DNA of 64,000 nucleotides from Clostridia bacterium (lineage in GTDB: Bacteria > Bacillota > Clostridia > Christensenellales > Aristaeellaceae). The position numbers and the translations under genes were made by a program. The notes beneath the pieces were generated by a model. It worked only from the letters and a program-made list of their open reading frames with translations. It made no database searches and was not told where the DNA came from. The DNA is taken from positions 1 through 64,000 of the forward strand of contig JAFXZS010000008.1 of assembly GCA_017541105.1 (NCBI GenBank). Reading direction: 5' to 3'. Of this stretch, positions 34,767 to 42,373 are shown piece by piece; the first letter of the stretch is position 1, and each line of letters starts with the position of its first letter.

Positions 34767-36005
34767 TTACTGGAGCAGTTCAGCCACCCGTTCGTTCATC
34801 TCTTCGATGCCCTCTTCCGGGGTGACCTCACGGGCCATGATCAGGCTGTGTTCTTCGTTCACAACCGTCTTGATATCCGGAACCTTTTCGCCGACCGGCC
34901 ACTCCATCGCCACGGAAACAGGCAGCAGCGCGGCTTTGCTGTTGTCGTCCGCCGGGAAGCCGTCCACAGCCGCCATGGCAGCCGCGACTTCTTCGGAAAC
35001 CCATGCGGGACGGGCGCCGACGGAAGCGGTCGCCTTCGCGCCTTCCGGGCCGCCCAGCCAGGAAATGTACTCCCAGGCCAGGTCTTTCTGCTCGGATCTG
35101 GCGTTGATCATCGCGCCGGTCATATTGCCGAAGGAAGAACCCGCGGCAACGCCGTCCGCGTGCGGCACGGCCGTAATGCCCCAGTTCAGGCTGGCGTTGC
35201 CCGCCTTGATGTCCGCAATCAGCGTGGAAACCAGCCAGTAGCCCATGGGCAGCATGGCGACATTGCCGTTCTCGAACGCCGCGGCATACTTCAGGCCGCT
35301 GGCCTTCAGATCCGCGTAGCTCATGCAGGCGCCGCTGTCCTCCAGATCCTGGTACAGCTTGTAGAAGTAAAGCAGGTTGTCATAGGTACCGTCGGCCAGC
35401 GTGTACTCACCGCCGCAGACCGCCCAGTTCGCAACGGTGGACAGCCAGGTGTGGTAATGGGTTCCGTAGATGTCCTTTTCCTTGTCGGTCATCTTCTTGG
35501 CCAGTTCGGCGTACTGATCCCAGGTCATGTCGTTGCTGGGATACTCAATGCCCGCCGCGTCGAACAGATCCTTGTTGTAGAACAGCACCCAGAAGTCGCT
35601 GCGGAACGGAATGCCGTACTGCACGCTGTCGATCTCGTAGTTCTTCTCAATGCCCACAAAACCGGACATGTCGTAATCGGCAATGTAGTCCGTCAGCGGG
35701 GCGGCAAAGCCCTGGGCCTGCCAGTTGACCACCTGGTCGTTCTCCTTGAGCATGATGACATCGCTGGTGTCTCCGCCGCTCAGCATCGTGCCCACTTTGA
35801 CGCCGTATTCATTGCCGGATTCCACATCCACATACTCGATCGTCACGCCGGGATGGGAGGCTTCGAAAGCTTCCTTCTGCGCAATCAGGTAGGGGGTGGT
35901 CGTGGCATCCCAGGTCACCACGGTCAGTACCTGGTCCTCTGCCAGGGCGGGGATGGCTGTCAGCAGCAGCATCGCCGCCAGCAGCACAGACAACATTTTC
36001 TTCAT
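34767..36005 (-). CDS. Carbohydrate ABC solute-binding protein (uronide locus)
   Basis: A 412-residue SBP_bac_1 family protein. The signal peptide MKKMLSVLLAAMLLLTAIPA is cleaved near ALA-ED, without a lipobox cysteine. The mature sequence shows the class pattern: LTVVTWDATTTPYLIAQKEAFE, SDVIMLKENDQVVNWQAQG, GIPFRSDFWVLFYNKDLFDAA, WEYISWLGGPEGA. It is the first gene of the operon, after a consensus promoter and an operator-like site. The ligand is predicted to be a uronic-acid-containing oligosaccharide from the enzymes encoded behind it. Confidence 0.9.
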   Translation of the reverse strand: MKKMLSVLLAAMLLLTAIPALAEDQVLTVVTWDATTTPYLIAQKEAFEASHPGVTIEYVDVESGNEYGVKVGTMLSGGDTSDVIMLKENDQVVNWQAQGFAAPLTDYIADYDMSGFVGIEKNYEIDSVQYGIPFRSDFWVLFYNKDLFDAAGIEYPSNDMTWDQYAELAKKMTDKEKDIYGTHYHTWLSTVANWAVCGGEYTLADGTYDNLLYFYKLYQDLEDSGACMSYADLKASGLKYAAAFENGNVAMLPMGYWLVSTLIADIKAGNASLNWGITAVPHADGVAAGSSFGNMTGAMINARSEQKDLAWEYISWLGGPEGAKATASVGARPAWVSEEVAAAMAAVDGFPADDNSKAALLPVSVAMEWPVGEKVPDIKTVVNEEHSLIMAREVTPEEGIEEMNERVAELLQ

Positions 36006-36037
36006 GAGAGTTTCCTCCTCCGTTTATGATGTCCGGG

Positions 36038-36055
36038 AAATGTTACCGGTTTCAC
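36038..36055. promoter_or_regulatory. Operator-like site O2 of the uronide LacI regulator
   Basis: AAATGTTACCGGTTTCAC shares the left half (ATGTTAyCGGT) with the symmetric site O1 at 36187-36208. It lies in the transcribed leader of the binding-protein operon, between promoter and start codon, a repressing position. Confidence 0.5.
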
Positions 36056-36120
36056 AGTTTGAAGCATTCTGTCCCTTGCCCCCGTGCCGTTTCACCGCGT
36101 CTTTCCCTGATTTTGTCCTT

Positions 36121-36149
36121 ATTTTATGGTTTTGCTCCCTTTTTGTCAA
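36121..36149 (-). promoter_or_regulatory. Promoter of the uronide operon
   Basis: On the minus strand, TTGACA (36144-36149), a 17-base spacer and TAAAAT (36121-36126). The expected start near 36114 gives a leader of about 110 bases containing site O2. Confidence 0.8.
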
Positions 36150-36186
36150 GTATTTTTCGAAAAAACGCATGAAAAAGTTGAGCTCG

Positions 36187-36208
36187 AAAATGTTATCGGT
36201 AACATTTT
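36187..36208. promoter_or_regulatory. Operator-like site O1 of the uronide LacI regulator
   Basis: The core TGTTATCGGTAACA (36191-36204) is an inverted repeat with a CG centre, flanked by AAAA and TTTT, the form of LacI-family operators. It abuts the -35 box of the regulator gene and lies upstream of the divergent operon promoter, so one dimer could affect both. Confidence 0.65.
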
Positions 36209-36210
36209 TC

Positions 36211-36239
36211 TTGCTTTTTGAGCCGGTTCATGCTATATT
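36211..36239 (+). promoter_or_regulatory. Promoter of the uronide lacI-type gene
   Basis: TTGCTT (36211-36216), a 17-base spacer and TATATT (36234-36239), 35 bases before the start codon and directly beside operator O1. Confidence 0.65.
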
Positions 36240-36273
36240 GGTCCCGGATCATTTCGTCCCGGAGGAAAAAAGC

Positions 36274-37320
36274 ATGAACAGGAAAACAACCATTTACGAT
36301 ATCGCCCGGGAAGCCGGGGTCTCCACGGCGACCGTCACCCGTGTCGTCCGCCGGGATCCCCATGTGAAGGAAGCCACCCGGCAGAAGGTCCAGCAGGTCA
36401 TCGACGCGCACGCATATTCTCCCAGCGTTTCCGCCCAGAACCTGGAGGGCGGCCGCAGCCGCACCCTGGCCGTGGTGCTTCCCGTTGTTTCCAACCTGTA
36501 TTTCAACCGGATCTTTGACGCGGCCTACTGGGAGGCTGAAAAGAACGGATGCAGCCTCCGCCTGTTCCAGACCATGGAAAACCAGGCCATCTCCCCCGAA
36601 ATCGTCAGCGAGCTGATCCGCTGCCGCATGGACGGCGTCCTGTTTGCCGGCAGCATCTGGTCCGCGGACCGCAGGGACCTGAACACGGCCCTGGAAAAGC
36701 TCGGCAAGTATATGCCCGTCGCCACCATCTGCCCCCCGGATGTTTCGCTGGAATGCATCTGTATCCAGAGTGATCTCGTCAACTGTTCCCGCCTGCCGGT
36801 CCGCCATCTCCGCACGCTGGGCCACCGGCGCATCGCTTTCCTCGGCGGGTCCATGCACAGCAAGGACACATCCCGCCGGGGCATCGGCTTTCTGGAGCAG
36901 CTTCGGCTGATGGACCTGCCGGACGATCCCGCCTATCATGTGGACGCCGGTTACGATATGGAAAGCGGCGAACGGGCCGTCCTGCGGATGCTTTCCGGCC
37001 TTGACCGGAACCGCTGGCCCACCGCCATTGTCACCTTCAACGACCTGGTTGCCCTCGGCGTCATGAAACAGCTGAAAAAAATGGGGCTTACCCTCCCGCA
37101 GGACATGGCGATCATCGGCTGTGACAACCAGTTCTTCTGCGCCTATACAGATCCGTCCCTGACCTCGGTGGATCTCCATCCGGAAGAAATGGCCAGGAGC
37201 GCCGTCAGGGAGCTGCTCCTGGCACGGGAATCCTCTGCCCGCTCCTTCGCCATGATCCGGGAGGCCACCCTGGTGGTCCGGGAAAGCTGCGGCGCGAATC
37301 TCGGTTTTCGCAGATTTTGA
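36274..37320 (+). CDS. LacI-family regulator of the uronide operon
   Basis: About 348 residues. ATG 36274 has GGAGG eight bases upstream. The helix-turn-helix is TIYDIAREAGVSTATVTRVV (residues 5-24), where the family norm is VSxATVSRVL, followed by the hinge helix segment SVSAQNLEGGRSRTLAVVLP. The remainder is a periplasmic-binding-protein-like effector domain (LGHRRIAFLGGSMHSKDTS, TAIVTFNDLVALGVMKQL, VDLHPEEMARSAVREL). It is divergent from the operon it probably represses, with two operator-like sites between. The effector is likely a uronic acid or KDG-type intermediate, which is inference. Confidence 0.88.
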   Translation: MNRKTTIYDIAREAGVSTATVTRVVRRDPHVKEATRQKVQQVIDAHAYSPSVSAQNLEGGRSRTLAVVLPVVSNLYFNRIFDAAYWEAEKNGCSLRLFQTMENQAISPEIVSELIRCRMDGVLFAGSIWSADRRDLNTALEKLGKYMPVATICPPDVSLECICIQSDLVNCSRLPVRHLRTLGHRRIAFLGGSMHSKDTSRRGIGFLEQLRLMDLPDDPAYHVDAGYDMESGERAVLRMLSGLDRNRWPTAIVTFNDLVALGVMKQLKKMGLTLPQDMAIIGCDNQFFCAYTDPSLTSVDLHPEEMARSAVRELLLARESSARSFAMIREATLVVRESCGANLGFRRF

Positions 37321-37429
37321 TTTCATAGATATGCTGAATGGATTCCGATCGGTGTCAGGTCATCCGGGAGCCGCGGCCGAAGCCTTCGCCGGCCCGGGAT
37401 CCCTGCCGGATGCCGGCGTGCCGGGGATA

Positions 37430-38074
37430 TCAGGCCTGCAGCAGAATCTGCTGAAGGTCTGAAAACGCGGCCAGGTGGTATTTTGCCCGGCAGTCTTCCC
37501 GCGCGTCCCCCATCGCCGCGCAGTCAAACCCGCCCTCAGCGGCCGCTTCCACCCCCGAGCGGGCATCCTCCACAACCAGGCAGTCCCCGGGGGAGAGGCC
37601 GAGCATGTCCGACGCCTTCAGAAAAACCTCCGGGTCCGGCTTGGACCGTGAGATGCAGTTTCCGTCTGCCACCGCGTCGAAGAAATGCTCCAGATCGATG
37701 CGGTTCAGAATATACCGTGTATTCCTGCTGGAGGAACCGATCGCCATTCTCATGCCGGAAGCCCGGATCCTGTCCAGCGTAATCCTCACTTCACGGTCCA
37801 GGCTCGCGGGCGACATGGTGCCCAGCAGCCGGCGGTACAGGCTGTTCTTTTCCTCCGCCATTTCCTCTTTCGCGCTGTCGCTGAAACAGCCGCCCTGTTC
37901 CCCCAGCAGAATCTCCAGGCTTTTCATTCGGCTGACCCCGCGCAGGAGATTGTTCTTATTCCGGTCAAAAGCAATGTCGAGACGGTCCGCCAGAGCCTTC
38001 CACGCCTGATAATGGTATTCATCCGTGGAACAGATCACGCCGTCCAGATCAAAAATGATTCCTTTGTATTTCAT
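37430..38074 (-). CDS. pgmB: Beta-phosphoglucomutase
   Basis: A 214-residue HAD-superfamily mutase. Motif I is FDLDGVICSTDEYHYQAW: the nucleophile Asp, the acid/base Asp two residues on, and the cap-entry HYxAWK-type motif specific to beta-PGM. RGVSRMKSLEILL is the cap substrate loop, GSSSRNT motif II, SRSKPDPEVFLKA motif III, and VVEDARSG motif IV. It converts beta-glucose-1-phosphate, the product of inverting GH65 phosphorylases, to glucose-6-phosphate. Two GH65 genes lie 4-9 kb away in the same regulon, which fixes the assignment. It is the last gene of the short operon beginning at 40201. Confidence 0.9.
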   Translation of the reverse strand: MKYKGIIFDLDGVICSTDEYHYQAWKALADRLDIAFDRNKNNLLRGVSRMKSLEILLGEQGGCFSDSAKEEMAEEKNSLYRRLLGTMSPASLDREVRITLDRIRASGMRMAIGSSSRNTRYILNRIDLEHFFDAVADGNCISRSKPDPEVFLKASDMLGLSPGDCLVVEDARSGVEAAAEGGFDCAAMGDAREDCRAKYHLAAFSDLQQILLQA

Positions 38075-38098
38075 AGTTGTGCCGCCTTGCTGATTCGG

Positions 38099-38710
38099 TT
38101 ATTCAAAGATGCAGATCTCCGCGACCTGGGCACCGCCCGAATGTGCCGGATACGCGGAATTGGAGGTAATGACCACCCGGACATAGGCTGCTTCCGCCGG
38201 GCTGAAATCGATCCGGATTCGGTTGCCGAACTGGGCATCAAATCCGTAAACCGCCGCCGGAACCACTTCCGTATAATGCTCGCCGTCCAGGCTGGCCAGG
38301 ACCGCGATCTCCTGTGTCCGCGGTTCCCAGATCGCGGACGGGTTCAGGCAGAAAGCGACTGCCGAAACGGTATGGGTTCCCTCCAGATCGACGGTCATTT
38401 CCGCCGGAAAGCCTTTGCTTTCCCAGTAGGTCTCAACCTTTCCGTCATTCAGGTTTCTGCTTACATACACATCGTTGTGGAGGCTGGCCTCAATCGGTTT
38501 CCCCAGGGCGATGTTTTCCGTCTCAGGCAGCTGGATATACAGATCCGCGGGATCCGGAAAGCACGGAGGCCTTTCCGCCTGCGCCTGTTCCGGCGAGCGG
38601 ACGATCGTGACCAGGAACTCCCCGTCCTCCAGGGTTTCTGCGCAGGCCGCTGCAGGAAGAAGCGCGAGCAGCGCCACCGCAAGGAATACCATACAGTATC
38701 TCAGGTTCAT
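38099..38710 (-). CDS. Secreted F5/8-type-C (discoidin-like) binding protein
   Basis: A 203-residue protein with a signal peptide (MNLRYCMVFLAVALLALLPA, cleavage near ACAE). From about residue 66 it shows the galactose-binding jelly-roll pattern: NIALGKPIEASLH, NLNDGKVETYWESKGFPAEM, TVDLEGTHTVSAVAFCLNPS, EIAVLASLDGEHYTEV, and the end YVRVVITSNSAYP...AQVAEICIFE. Such a single CBM32-like domain would bind a carbohydrate outside the cell. It lies between the beta-helix hydrolase gene and pgmB in one operon, so it may serve as a detached binding module for that enzyme. Confidence 0.78.
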   Translation of the reverse strand: MNLRYCMVFLAVALLALLPAAACAETLEDGEFLVTIVRSPEQAQAERPPCFPDPADLYIQLPETENIALGKPIEASLHNDVYVSRNLNDGKVETYWESKGFPAEMTVDLEGTHTVSAVAFCLNPSAIWEPRTQEIAVLASLDGEHYTEVVPAAVYGFDAQFGNRIRIDFSPAEAAYVRVVITSNSAYPAHSGGAQVAEICIFE

Positions 38711-38725
38711 GCTTGTGCTCCTCTC

Positions 38726-40201
38726 TTATCGGACCGTAATTCCGCCGCAGTATTCGTTTGCGGAGATCTTCATCTCTTCCGGGCTGGTGATAGCCGTTCC
38801 GAGGATTGTCACGTTCCGCAGGGTGACGTTTGTAATGCGGTGCTCCGCATCCTGGCCGGCAAACCGGGAGCGCGGGATTTTGCCGTCTGCCGTGCGCAGG
38901 ACCGTCAGCCCGTCAATCAGCACATCGTCAATGCTTCCGAATTCATCACGCACCGTGGACCAGGAGGAATTCTGCAGCGTCATTTCAATCAGTTCCTTAT
39001 TGTTTCCGTTGTCTCCCTGCATGAAGGCATTCTCCACCAGGATGTTCCGGTATGTGATGCCATGCACAAAAGCGTCGTCGCTGTTGTGGATGCTGATAAC
39101 CGGCTTGTGGAAATTGTAGAGCACCGTGATATTCTCAAACAGAACCTCGCTGATCTCCGGATCCAGCGTCAGGCCCTTGTCCGTCTCATATCCGATTTCC
39201 ATGGACTGGGCCAGGTCTGTCCAGATCTGGCAGTTGCGGAACGTGATGCCCCTGGAGGATCCTGAATAGTTTTTGATCACCAGGCTGTCATCCCAGGTTC
39301 TGGCAAAGCAGTCCGTCACGGTATGATTCACGCAGGACTGGAAGGTAAACCCGTCCCCGTTCTGCCTGCCGGAGATGACCTTGACATTGTTCATCGCCAC
39401 ATCCCTGCAGGAATAGGAATTGACATTCCAGCAGTTGGAGTTCGCGACGATGATCCCTTCCACCGTAACCTCCCTGGAATGATCCAGGTTGATCGGTACC
39501 CTGGCGTAGGAACCGGGCTGGTTCCAGGCCGGGTAGTCGCTGCCGTCAATCATCCCCCGCCCGCAGATCCTGACATTCTTCGCGTTGGCAACGGAAACAA
39601 TGGAATGGAGCACGGCTCCGCCTGACAGATACAGCGTTTCGTTGTCCTTCAGCACGATCGCGTCCATCGTCCATTCCCCCGGGCCGATATAATACACACC
39701 CGGGTCATCCCGGTCCGGCACATTCTCCTCCGGCGGATTCGCAAACAGGTGAAGCGCTTTGTTCACATTCCCGTTAAAAACAACCGTATACTGCCCCGGT
39801 TCGGACAGGCTGAAACGGACTGCGCCGTCCTGCACTTCCGGAACGATGCCCGCGGATCCGGGCAGGACTTCCGCGCTCTCCACCTCCCGTTCCAGCCCGG
39901 GCATCCGGATTTCAACCGCGACTTCCCCGCGGAAATCAAAATAGGCCATCGGTGTGCGGGAAGGCTGGGTGTTGGCATTCCAGATATGCTCATGATTGAC
40001 CATCACGTCATAGACAAAGAGCTCATATCCGTTCACGCTGACAGAAGCTGTCCGGGAGCTTTCCATTGTTTTGGGGCCTTCATAGATCGTCAGCAGATTC
40101 TTCCGCTGCGCCGCCTCGGAAACGGCAGCGGAAATCCCCGCCGCGAACAGAACAGCCGCCAGTACAGGCAGCAGAAACCGAAACCTTCTCATGAAATCCA
40201 T
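38726..40201 (-). CDS. Secreted right-handed beta-helix glycoside hydrolase, GH28/GH49-like
   Basis: 491 residues. The signal peptide spans about residues 5-30 (FRFLLPVLAAVLFAAGISAA). A beta-sandwich-like region (about 35-165) precedes a beta-helix that starts with YYIGPGEWTMDAIVLKDNET and LYLSGGAVLHS. The likely active-site strands are SGRQNGDGFTFQSC (the NxDG position of GH28) and RTWDDSLVIKNYSGSSRGI (the DD position), followed by QSMEIGYETDK. An N-terminal sandwich plus a DDxxxIKxY strand is closer to GH49 dextranases than to polygalacturonases, and the context is glucan rather than pectin. Neither is proven. AAAGGAG lies close upstream of ATG 40201; ATG 40192 is an alternative. Confidence 0.72.
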   Translation of the reverse strand: MDFMRRFRFLLPVLAAVLFAAGISAAVSEAAQRKNLLTIYEGPKTMESSRTASVSVNGYELFVYDVMVNHEHIWNANTQPSRTPMAYFDFRGEVAVEIRMPGLEREVESAEVLPGSAGIVPEVQDGAVRFSLSEPGQYTVVFNGNVNKALHLFANPPEENVPDRDDPGVYYIGPGEWTMDAIVLKDNETLYLSGGAVLHSIVSVANAKNVRICGRGMIDGSDYPAWNQPGSYARVPINLDHSREVTVEGIIVANSNCWNVNSYSCRDVAMNNVKVISGRQNGDGFTFQSCVNHTVTDCFARTWDDSLVIKNYSGSSRGITFRNCQIWTDLAQSMEIGYETDKGLTLDPEISEVLFENITVLYNFHKPVISIHNSDDAFVHGITYRNILVENAFMQGDNGNNKELIEMTLQNSSWSTVRDEFGSIDDVLIDGLTVLRTADGKIPRSRFAGQDAEHRITNVTLRNVTILGTAITSPEEMKISANEYCGGITVR

Positions 40202-40222
40202 GATCTCCTTTCAGTTTGGTAC

Positions 40223-40236
40223 GTTTAGCGTTAAAC
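40223..40236. promoter_or_regulatory. LacI operator A (GTTTAGCGTTAAAC)
   Basis: A near-palindrome 12 bases downstream of the -10 box of the beta-helix hydrolase promoter, identical to site B and to the reverse complement of site C. Confidence 0.75.
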
Positions 40237-40248
40237 CCCTCCGATGCC

Positions 40249-40276
40249 ATTATACTCTGATCTTTCATCTTTTCAA
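40249..40276 (-). promoter_or_regulatory. Promoter of the beta-helix hydrolase operon
   Basis: On the minus strand, TTGAAA (40271-40276), a 16-base spacer and TATAAT (40249-40254). Operator A lies in the start region. Confidence 0.75.
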
Positions 40277-40337
40277 GACTGAAAATGCCGGAAATAGAAA
40301 ATTTGGTCTGTTTTCACATTTTTTTATAAATGGATGC

Positions 40338-40366
40338 TTGACAGCCCTTTGAGCTTCTGCTATAAT
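40338..40366 (+). promoter_or_regulatory. Consensus promoter of the secreted binding protein gene
   Basis: TTGACA (40338-40343), 17 bases, TATAAT (40361-40366): a perfect sigma-70/SigA consensus, with operator B at about +9 to +24. Confidence 0.88.
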
Positions 40367-40380
40367 CGCCTCAACAGAAA

Positions 40381-40396
40381 GGTTTAGCGTTAAACC
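40381..40396. promoter_or_regulatory. LacI operator B (GGTTTAGCGTTAAACC)
   Basis: A 16-base near-palindrome just downstream of a perfect promoter, in a position where a bound repressor blocks elongation or initiation. Confidence 0.78.
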
Positions 40397-40425
40397 TTAT
40401 CCAAAATAATCAAGGAGGTTCCCTT

Positions 40426-41151
40426 ATGAAAAAGTTTCTGTCTATCCTGCTCGCAGCCATCATGCTGTTTGCCGTGACTGCATCCGCCCTGGCTGAAGGC
40501 GAGACCTTCCTCTGGGACAACTTCGATGACCGTGATCCCAATGCCAAGCCGGATCTCGCTCCGAACGGCGCAAACCTCTGGTGGGACAACTGGGCAAACC
40601 TGCGCGCGAAGAATGAAGACGGCGCCATCAAGATCGACTATCGCCCCAAGGCCTACGATGCGGAAGACTATGACACGGAAGATGAGTATTTCGCCGCGGC
40701 CGGTGACTGGATGGGCAACTGGGGCGAAGCTGTCAACATGTGGGCGCTGGAAGGCATCTCCTTCTGCAAGTACCTGAACATCCGCATCAAGGGCAGCGAA
40801 GGCGGAGAAGAGAACAAGCTCATCATGGACTGGCATCCCGAAGATTCCAAATTCTACGCCGCCCGCTTCAGCGATCTGGTGCTGGCCGACGGCAGCCATC
40901 CCGTGATCACCACGGAGTGGCAGGATCTGGTGATCGATCTGGAAGCTTCCGGTTTCCCGGGCATGACGAACGCTTTCCACATCCGCGCATTTGCCAAGTG
41001 CGTCATCTGGCTGGATGAGATCTCCTTCTCCGAAGCCGTAGCGCCCGTGGACGCTTCCAGCCAGGAAACCATCCTGGCCGGCATGACCGTTCCGGAAACA
41101 GGCAAGCCCGGCGACCTGCCCATCAGGGATTACCTCGCCGAACTCGAATAA
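40426..41151 (+). CDS. Secreted carbohydrate-binding-like protein
   Basis: 241 residues with a signal peptide (MKKFLSILLAAIMLFAVTAS, cleavage after ALA). The mature part begins FLWDNFDDRDPNAKPDLAP and continues with alternating strands rich in Trp and Asp (NLWWDNWANLR, KYLNIRIKGSEGGEENKLIM, WQDLVIDLEASGFPGM, KCVIWLDEISFSEA). This pattern is seen in CBM11/CIA30-type jelly-roll domains that open with an F-D/N-D-F motif and bind glucans. It has no catalytic domain. A perfect promoter and an operator suggest strong, inducible production. It is divergent from the beta-helix hydrolase gene and followed by a terminator, so it is monocistronic. Confidence 0.68.
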   Translation: MKKFLSILLAAIMLFAVTASALAEGETFLWDNFDDRDPNAKPDLAPNGANLWWDNWANLRAKNEDGAIKIDYRPKAYDAEDYDTEDEYFAAAGDWMGNWGEAVNMWALEGISFCKYLNIRIKGSEGGEENKLIMDWHPEDSKFYAARFSDLVLADGSHPVITTEWQDLVIDLEASGFPGMTNAFHIRAFAKCVIWLDEISFSEAVAPVDASSQETILAGMTVPETGKPGDLPIRDYLAELE

Positions 41152-41165
41152 TCACCGCGGTACCG

Positions 41166-41200
41166 GGCGGAGGCAAGCCATTTGCCTCCGCCTTTCTCTT
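41166..41200 (+). terminator. Terminator of the secreted binding protein gene
   Basis: GGCGGAGGCAA (41166-41176) pairs with TTGCCTCCGCC (41182-41192), followed by TTTCTCTT. Confidence 0.88.
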
Positions 41201-41302
41201 CACCGCGGCTTGCGCAAAACAGGAAAAATATGTAAGATAAGATGGTTCTGCGCGGAGATTGATCCCCGCAGGCAGGCAATCTCAGAAAAGCCGGAGAGAA
41301 AC

Positions 41303-42316
41303 ATGGTTACATTGAAGGATATTGCCGCAGAAGCCGGCGTCAGCATCACCACGGTCTCAAATGTTGTGCACAACCGGAAAAGCCGCGTGTCTCCCGAGCT
41401 GGTCCGGAAGATCGAGAAAATCATTCAGCGGGAACACTACGCGCCCAGCATGTCGGCCCGTTCCCTGGCCAATGACCAGTCCAACATCATCGGTGTGATC
41501 ACGCATCTGACCCCTCAGAACACGGGCAGCACCGTCGGCGATCCCTTTATGAGCTCCTTTGTGGACAGCGTGGAAAAGCGCATCCGGGAGGAGGGCTACT
41601 ATCTGATGATCCGCGCCGTGGAGGATGCCGCGGAGCTGGATTCCCTCAGCCGAAGCTGGCGCCTTTCGGGCCTGATTTTAACCGGTATGTTCCAGGATGA
41701 TTTTTTCCAGACAACCAGCGCCCTGGGCATCCCCTATGTGCTCATAGACAGCTATGTGGAGGATCCGGAGGCCTGCTGCGTTCTGCTGGAAGATGAGAAG
41801 GGCGGCTATATTGCCACCAAATACCTGCTGGAAAAAGGCCACCGGGCGATTGCTTTCGCTTCCCCGTCCATCCGTCCCGGCGGTGTCATTGAAAAGCGGT
41901 TTATCGGATACCGCCGCGCGCTGGAAGAATATGGCATTCCCTTTGACCCTTCCAGGGTCTTTACGCAGGAGATCACCGTGGAAGAAGGAAAGAAGCTCGG
42001 CCGCCAGCTGGCAGGCAGGACGGATCTCACCGGCATCTTCGCTTCGGCGGATATTCTGGCCGCCGGAATCATGGCCGGGCTCAGCGAGCGCGGCGTCAAT
42101 GTCCCCGAGGACAAATCGGTTGTCGGTTTTGACGATAACTATCTGGCCCAGCTGACCGTTCCCTGCCTGACCACCATTCATCAGGACGCGAAACGGAAAG
42201 GAATCCTGGCGACGGACCTGATTCTGAAGCAGCTTCGCCATGAGCCCATTGAAGAAAAGAACATCGTCCTGCCGGTCTATCTGGTGGAGCGGGGAAGTGT
42301 TCTGCCCCTCCGGTAA
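41303..42316 (+). CDS. LacI-family regulator of the GH65 sugar regulon
   Basis: About 337 residues from ATG 41303 (GGAGA five bases upstream); the longer frame upstream has no ribosome binding site. The helix-turn-helix is TLKDIAAEAGVSITTVSNVV (residues 3-22), followed by the hinge SMSARSLANDQSNIIGVITH. The effector domain follows (IPYVLIDSYVEDPEAC, KGHRAIAFASPSIRPGG, TGIFASADILAAGIMAGLSE, SVVGFDDNYLAQLTVPCLTTI). It sits centrally among the genes whose promoters carry GTTTAGCGTTAAAC and is the best candidate to bind it. No such site precedes its own gene. Confidence 0.88.
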   Translation: MVTLKDIAAEAGVSITTVSNVVHNRKSRVSPELVRKIEKIIQREHYAPSMSARSLANDQSNIIGVITHLTPQNTGSTVGDPFMSSFVDSVEKRIREEGYYLMIRAVEDAAELDSLSRSWRLSGLILTGMFQDDFFQTTSALGIPYVLIDSYVEDPEACCVLLEDEKGGYIATKYLLEKGHRAIAFASPSIRPGGVIEKRFIGYRRALEEYGIPFDPSRVFTQEITVEEGKKLGRQLAGRTDLTGIFASADILAAGIMAGLSERGVNVPEDKSVVGFDDNYLAQLTVPCLTTIHQDAKRKGILATDLILKQLRHEPIEEKNIVLPVYLVERGSVLPLR

Positions 42317-42337
42317 CCCGCGTTCCGCATATACATG

Positions 42338-42373
42338 AACGAACGGCGCCGTGAAGCGCCGTTCGTTGTTTTT
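42338..42373 (+). terminator. Terminator of the lacI-type gene
   Basis: AACGAACGGCGC (42338-42349) pairs with GCGCCGTTCGTT (42356-42367), followed by GTTTTTAT. The stem can also serve the convergent GH65 gene. Confidence 0.88.
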
